Shown one piece after another: positions 5,633-7,461 of a stretch of DNA of 7,461 nt (within the stretch, counting starts at the first letter, position 1; every line of letters starts with the position of its first letter). Origin of the DNA: JBEEMU01 sp043778315 (GTDB lineage: Bacteria; Bacteroidota; Bacteroidia; Chitinophagales; Saprospiraceae); NCBI GenBank assembly GCA_043778315.1, contig JAYWGJ010000145.1, positions 1 through 7,461 of the forward strand. Direction: 5' to 3'. The notes below the pieces were generated by a model. That model saw nothing but the letters and a program-made list of their open reading frames with translations, did not search any database and had not been told where the DNA came from. A program made the position numbers and the translations under genes.

Positions 5633-6979
5633 ATGCAAAAATTCTTATTCGTCGTTGTACTAACTATCACAGTTGCGGTATCTGCACAAGCACAAGCCTG
5701 GACACCCGTAGGCGGCTACTTCAATGGCGGCATCAATGCCCTCACGAGCTTTGGCGGCAAGCTGTATATGGGTGGTAATTTCAGTATTTATGACGGCAAT
5801 ACCGCTAATTTCTCTGCGGACTTCGACCCGAACACCACCACTATCACGCCACACGCTAACGTAGGGTTTACAGGCACTACTATCAATAGTTTGTATGTAA
5901 ATATGAGCGCGTCGCCTGCCGTACTATTTGCCTTAGGCGACATCAAAACAGGCACTACTACGACTGCGCCTGCTAATAGCGTGGCTTGGACGGCGGCAAC
6001 TTCTACCTGGGGCGACGCGAGTTACAAAGTAAACGGCATGGCAGACGCGATGGCTTACAACGTAGCGAGCGGCACGCTGTTTGTGGGCGGCGCGTTTAAT
6101 AGCGGCGGCTTATCGTATGTGGGTCGTCGGGTAGGTACGGCCTGGCAGGCGGCGGGTAGCGGCTTCAACGGAACGGTGCAAACGATGCTATACTACGCTG
6201 GCACAGTGTACGCGGGCGGCGACTTTACGCTTTCGGGGACTACGGCGTGCAATCACTTAGCCAAATGGAATAATACGACCTCAAAATGGGAGGCAGTGGG
6301 TACGGGTGTGAACGGCAGCGTCCGCTCGCTTGCTGCAAGCAACGGCATATTATATGTAGGCGGAAACTTCACGCAAGCAGGTACAGTAGCTTCTCGCTTT
6401 TTGGTGAAATACGACGGTACTAACTTTGTAGCGGCAACAGGCGGCGGCATGAGCGGCGGCACAAAAGGCATCAATACAATGATTGTATCTAATGCCAAAA
6501 TTTATATCGGTGGAGACTTTACGCAGGCGGGTACGGTGGTTTCGCCGTACTTAGTACGCTTCGATGGTGCTACTTTTACGGCTTTCAATGCGGGTTTGAC
6601 CGCGCCCGTAGCGAGTATATGTGTGGTCAATAGCGTTTTGTATTGCGGCGAGCAGGCGTTGGCAGGTGGTAAAACCTACCTCAAAAAGTGGGACGCGACG
6701 GCTTTTGTAGCTACCGAAGATGCTACAACCGCAGCACCGCAGTTGATTAGCTACCCAAACCCAACCGACGGTATAGTTTACATTAATAATACGAATAATG
6801 CAGCTATTAATACAATACAAATTGCTAGTATTCAAGGTAGTATAATGGGCGAATTGGCGAATTTGGGTGTGCAAAATACTTACGAAGTGGATTTACAAAA
6901 TTACCCGACAGGTGTGTATATACTGACTTGTACGGCTACGGACGGTGTGCGCGAAAGTTGTAAAATAGTAAAACGGTAG
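5633..6979 (+). CDS. Type IX-secreted beta-propeller-like repeat protein
   Basis: This 448-residue protein has an N-terminal signal peptide (cleavage probably after SAQA at 20). A long repeat region runs from about 25 to 365, followed by a C-terminal type A sorting domain (about 370-448). The sorting domain shows YPNPTDGIVYINN, a central strand region, YPTGVYILTC and the final KIVKR, marking export through the Por/type IX system and attachment to or release from the cell surface. The repeat region contains about seven units of 43-53 residues, each centred on a strand such as LYVGGNF or IYIGGDF (about 44, 98, 149, 192, 240, 290 and 336). These are like delta-60 or Kelch-like repeats, which suggests a seven-bladed beta-propeller. 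No catalytic motif is visible; a binding or adhesive role is an inference. A hairpin begins at its stop codon and an intrinsic terminator follows at 7051-7089. Confidence 0.92.
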   Translation: MQKFLFVVVLTITVAVSAQAQAWTPVGGYFNGGINALTSFGGKLYMGGNFSIYDGNTANFSADFDPNTTTITPHANVGFTGTTINSLYVNMSASPAVLFALGDIKTGTTTTAPANSVAWTAATSTWGDASYKVNGMADAMAYNVASGTLFVGGAFNSGGLSYVGRRVGTAWQAAGSGFNGTVQTMLYYAGTVYAGGDFTLSGTTACNHLAKWNNTTSKWEAVGTGVNGSVRSLAASNGILYVGGNFTQAGTVASRFLVKYDGTNFVAATGGGMSGGTKGINTMIVSNAKIYIGGDFTQAGTVVSPYLVRFDGATFTAFNAGLTAPVASICVVNSVLYCGEQALAGGKTYLKKWDATAFVATEDATTAAPQLISYPNPTDGIVYINNTNNAAINTIQIASIQGSIMGELANLGVQNTYEVDLQNYPTGVYILTCTATDGVRESCKIVKR

Positions 6980-7005
6980 TAGGGCGTAATGCTTACGCCC
7001 CTACT
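6978..7005. repeat. Hairpin overlapping the stop codon (GGGCGTAA palindrome)
   Basis: GGGCGTAA (6982-6989) pairs perfectly with TTACGCCC (6993-7000) around a 3-nt loop. After one bulged C the stem continues with AGTA/TACT (6978-6981 with 7002-7005). The element includes the last bases of the stop codon at 6977-6979. It has no U-tract, so it is not a classical terminator. Its GTAGGGGCGTA core resembles palindromic intergenic repeats seen dispersed in several bacterial groups; that comparison is from memory. Confidence 0.75.
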
Positions 7006-7050
7006 GCGCGGCAGAACCACAAAATATTGCGGTGGTAGAATTTACAAGTA

Positions 7051-7089
7051 AAAAGCCTCGCGTTGCATAAGCAGCGCGGGGCTTTTTTT
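7051..7089 (+). terminator. Intrinsic terminator of the type IX-secreted protein gene
   Basis: A 13-bp stem (7054-7066 with 7071-7083, AGCCTCGCGTTGC against GCAGCGCGGGGCT, two G-U pairs) closes the 4-nt loop ATAA and is followed by a seven-T tract. The A-run before the stem extends the pairing. It lies about 75 bp after the stop codon and is convincing as a rightward terminator. Confidence 0.92.
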
Positions 7090-7103
7090 GTTTATGGCTT
7101 CGC

Positions 7104-7117
7104 CGCGATAAATCGCG
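7104..7117. repeat. Short palindrome CGCGAT/ATCGCG
   Basis: CGCGATAAATCGCG is a perfect 6-bp inverted repeat with a 2-nt centre, just after the terminator in otherwise AT-rich noncoding DNA. It adds to the palindrome cluster in this spacer. A DNA-binding site or a repeat-family remnant are both possible. Confidence 0.55.
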
Positions 7118-7188
7118 CCTAATAGCTGAAATATTGCGGTTCTGCGCCTATCATTCCCAAAATAATTAAAAAATATTTATATCAATCC

Positions 7189-7218
7189 TTGTTTATATCA
7201 GAAAATAGACTAACTTTG
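7189..7218 (+). promoter_or_regulatory. Consensus Bacteroidota promoter toward the right edge
   Basis: TTG (7189-7191), a 19-bp spacer and TAACTTTG (7211-7218) give the best match to the Bacteroidota promoter arrangement in the window. Transcription should begin near 7224. The next ATG is at 7359, so the leader would be about 135 nt, with no shorter ATG-started gene in between. Confidence 0.72.
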
Positions 7219-7358
7219 CACTTTGTAAACATCTTGCATCGCCACATTACTATTATTGACACTCACCCGCACATTTATTATTGCCCGAATAGCCATCAAG
7301 ACGATAAAATAATTGGCTACGCCTAATCTCCGATTTCATAATTAATAATTAATTATTT

Positions 7359-7461
7359 ATGATACCGTTTCCTTTTTTACGAATACTTACACTTTCTCTT
7401 GCGCGTTTTGCGCTGGGGGTTACAAGTGTATATATTGCTTACGCAGGTGCGGAGCTTACGC
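7359..7461 (+). CDS. Start of an open reading frame cut by the window edge
   Basis: An ATG at 7359 opens a frame that continues to the last base (34 complete codons), with an in-frame stop (TAA at 7350-7352) just upstream. The encoded start, MIPFPFLRILTLSLARFALG and onward, is hydrophobic with two arginines. It reads like a signal peptide or first membrane helix, with AYA at 27-29 as a possible cleavage site. It follows a good promoter at 7189-7218 and an A/T-rich leader. Too little is present to assign a family, and the reading frame could still be spurious. Confidence 0.5.
   Translation, partial: MIPFPFLRILTLSLARFALGVTSVYIAYAGAELT

Larger units (their letters stand above)
7022..7140. repeat. 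12-bp direct repeat pair flanking the terminator
   Basis: AAATATTGCGGT occurs at 7022-7033 and again at 7129-7140. Because the first copy sits next to AGAACCAC and the second next to TTCTGC, the flanks also allow imperfect inverted pairing around the terminator hairpin. Chance cannot be excluded for a pair this short. Confidence 0.5.

Noticed and set aside
7437..7461. GCTTACGC repeated at the right edge as a repeat array
   Set aside because: Two 8-bp copies inside a probable coding region are too little to call an array; the window ends before more could be seen.

Overview
The window looks like chromosomal DNA of a member of the Bacteroidota (Bacteroidetes). Three signs support this. The 448-residue plus-strand protein ends in a type A Por/type IX secretion sorting domain. 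Several intergenic regions carry the Bacteroidota -7 promoter element TAnnTTTG. Start codons are preceded by A-rich leaders rather than Shine-Dalgarno sequences. Coding DNA is moderate in GC, while the spacers are very AT-rich. I cannot name the genus.

Layout. Seven genes run leftward on the minus strand. In order of transcription they are tsaE (5247-4792), an exported Ala/Lys/Pro-rich small protein (4585-4289), a YceI-family lipoprotein (4141-3452), a PhnP-like metallo-beta-lactamase-fold hydrolase (3329-2562), a GtrB/DPM1-type family 2 glycosyltransferase (2541-1603), an exported TonB C-terminal-domain protein (1400-864) and a lipocalin-like lipoprotein (704-276). Two genes run rightward from the AT-rich divergent spacer at 5248-5632: a type IX-secreted beta-propeller-like protein (5633-6979) and, after a repeat-rich spacer, the start of an open reading frame cut by the window edge (7359-7461).

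How the genes relate. Only the hydrolase and glycosyltransferase are tightly spaced (20 bp) and probably co-transcribed. The others look like single units separated by terminators or hairpins. Most products act in the envelope: lipoproteins, exported proteins and a polyprenyl-phosphate-type glycosyltransferase. TsaE is the exception; it serves tRNA t6A modification in the cytoplasm. I see no defence system, mobile-element gene, CRISPR array, tRNA or rRNA.

The least ordinary features are not genes. They are a 137-bp imperfect palindrome between the glycosyltransferase and the TonB-domain gene, a perfect 27-bp direct repeat flanking the spacer between the last two minus-strand genes, and a cluster of palindromes after the type IX-secreted protein. 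These look like members of dispersed repeat families, which only a whole-genome comparison can confirm. I did not find convincing evidence of an undescribed multi-gene system.
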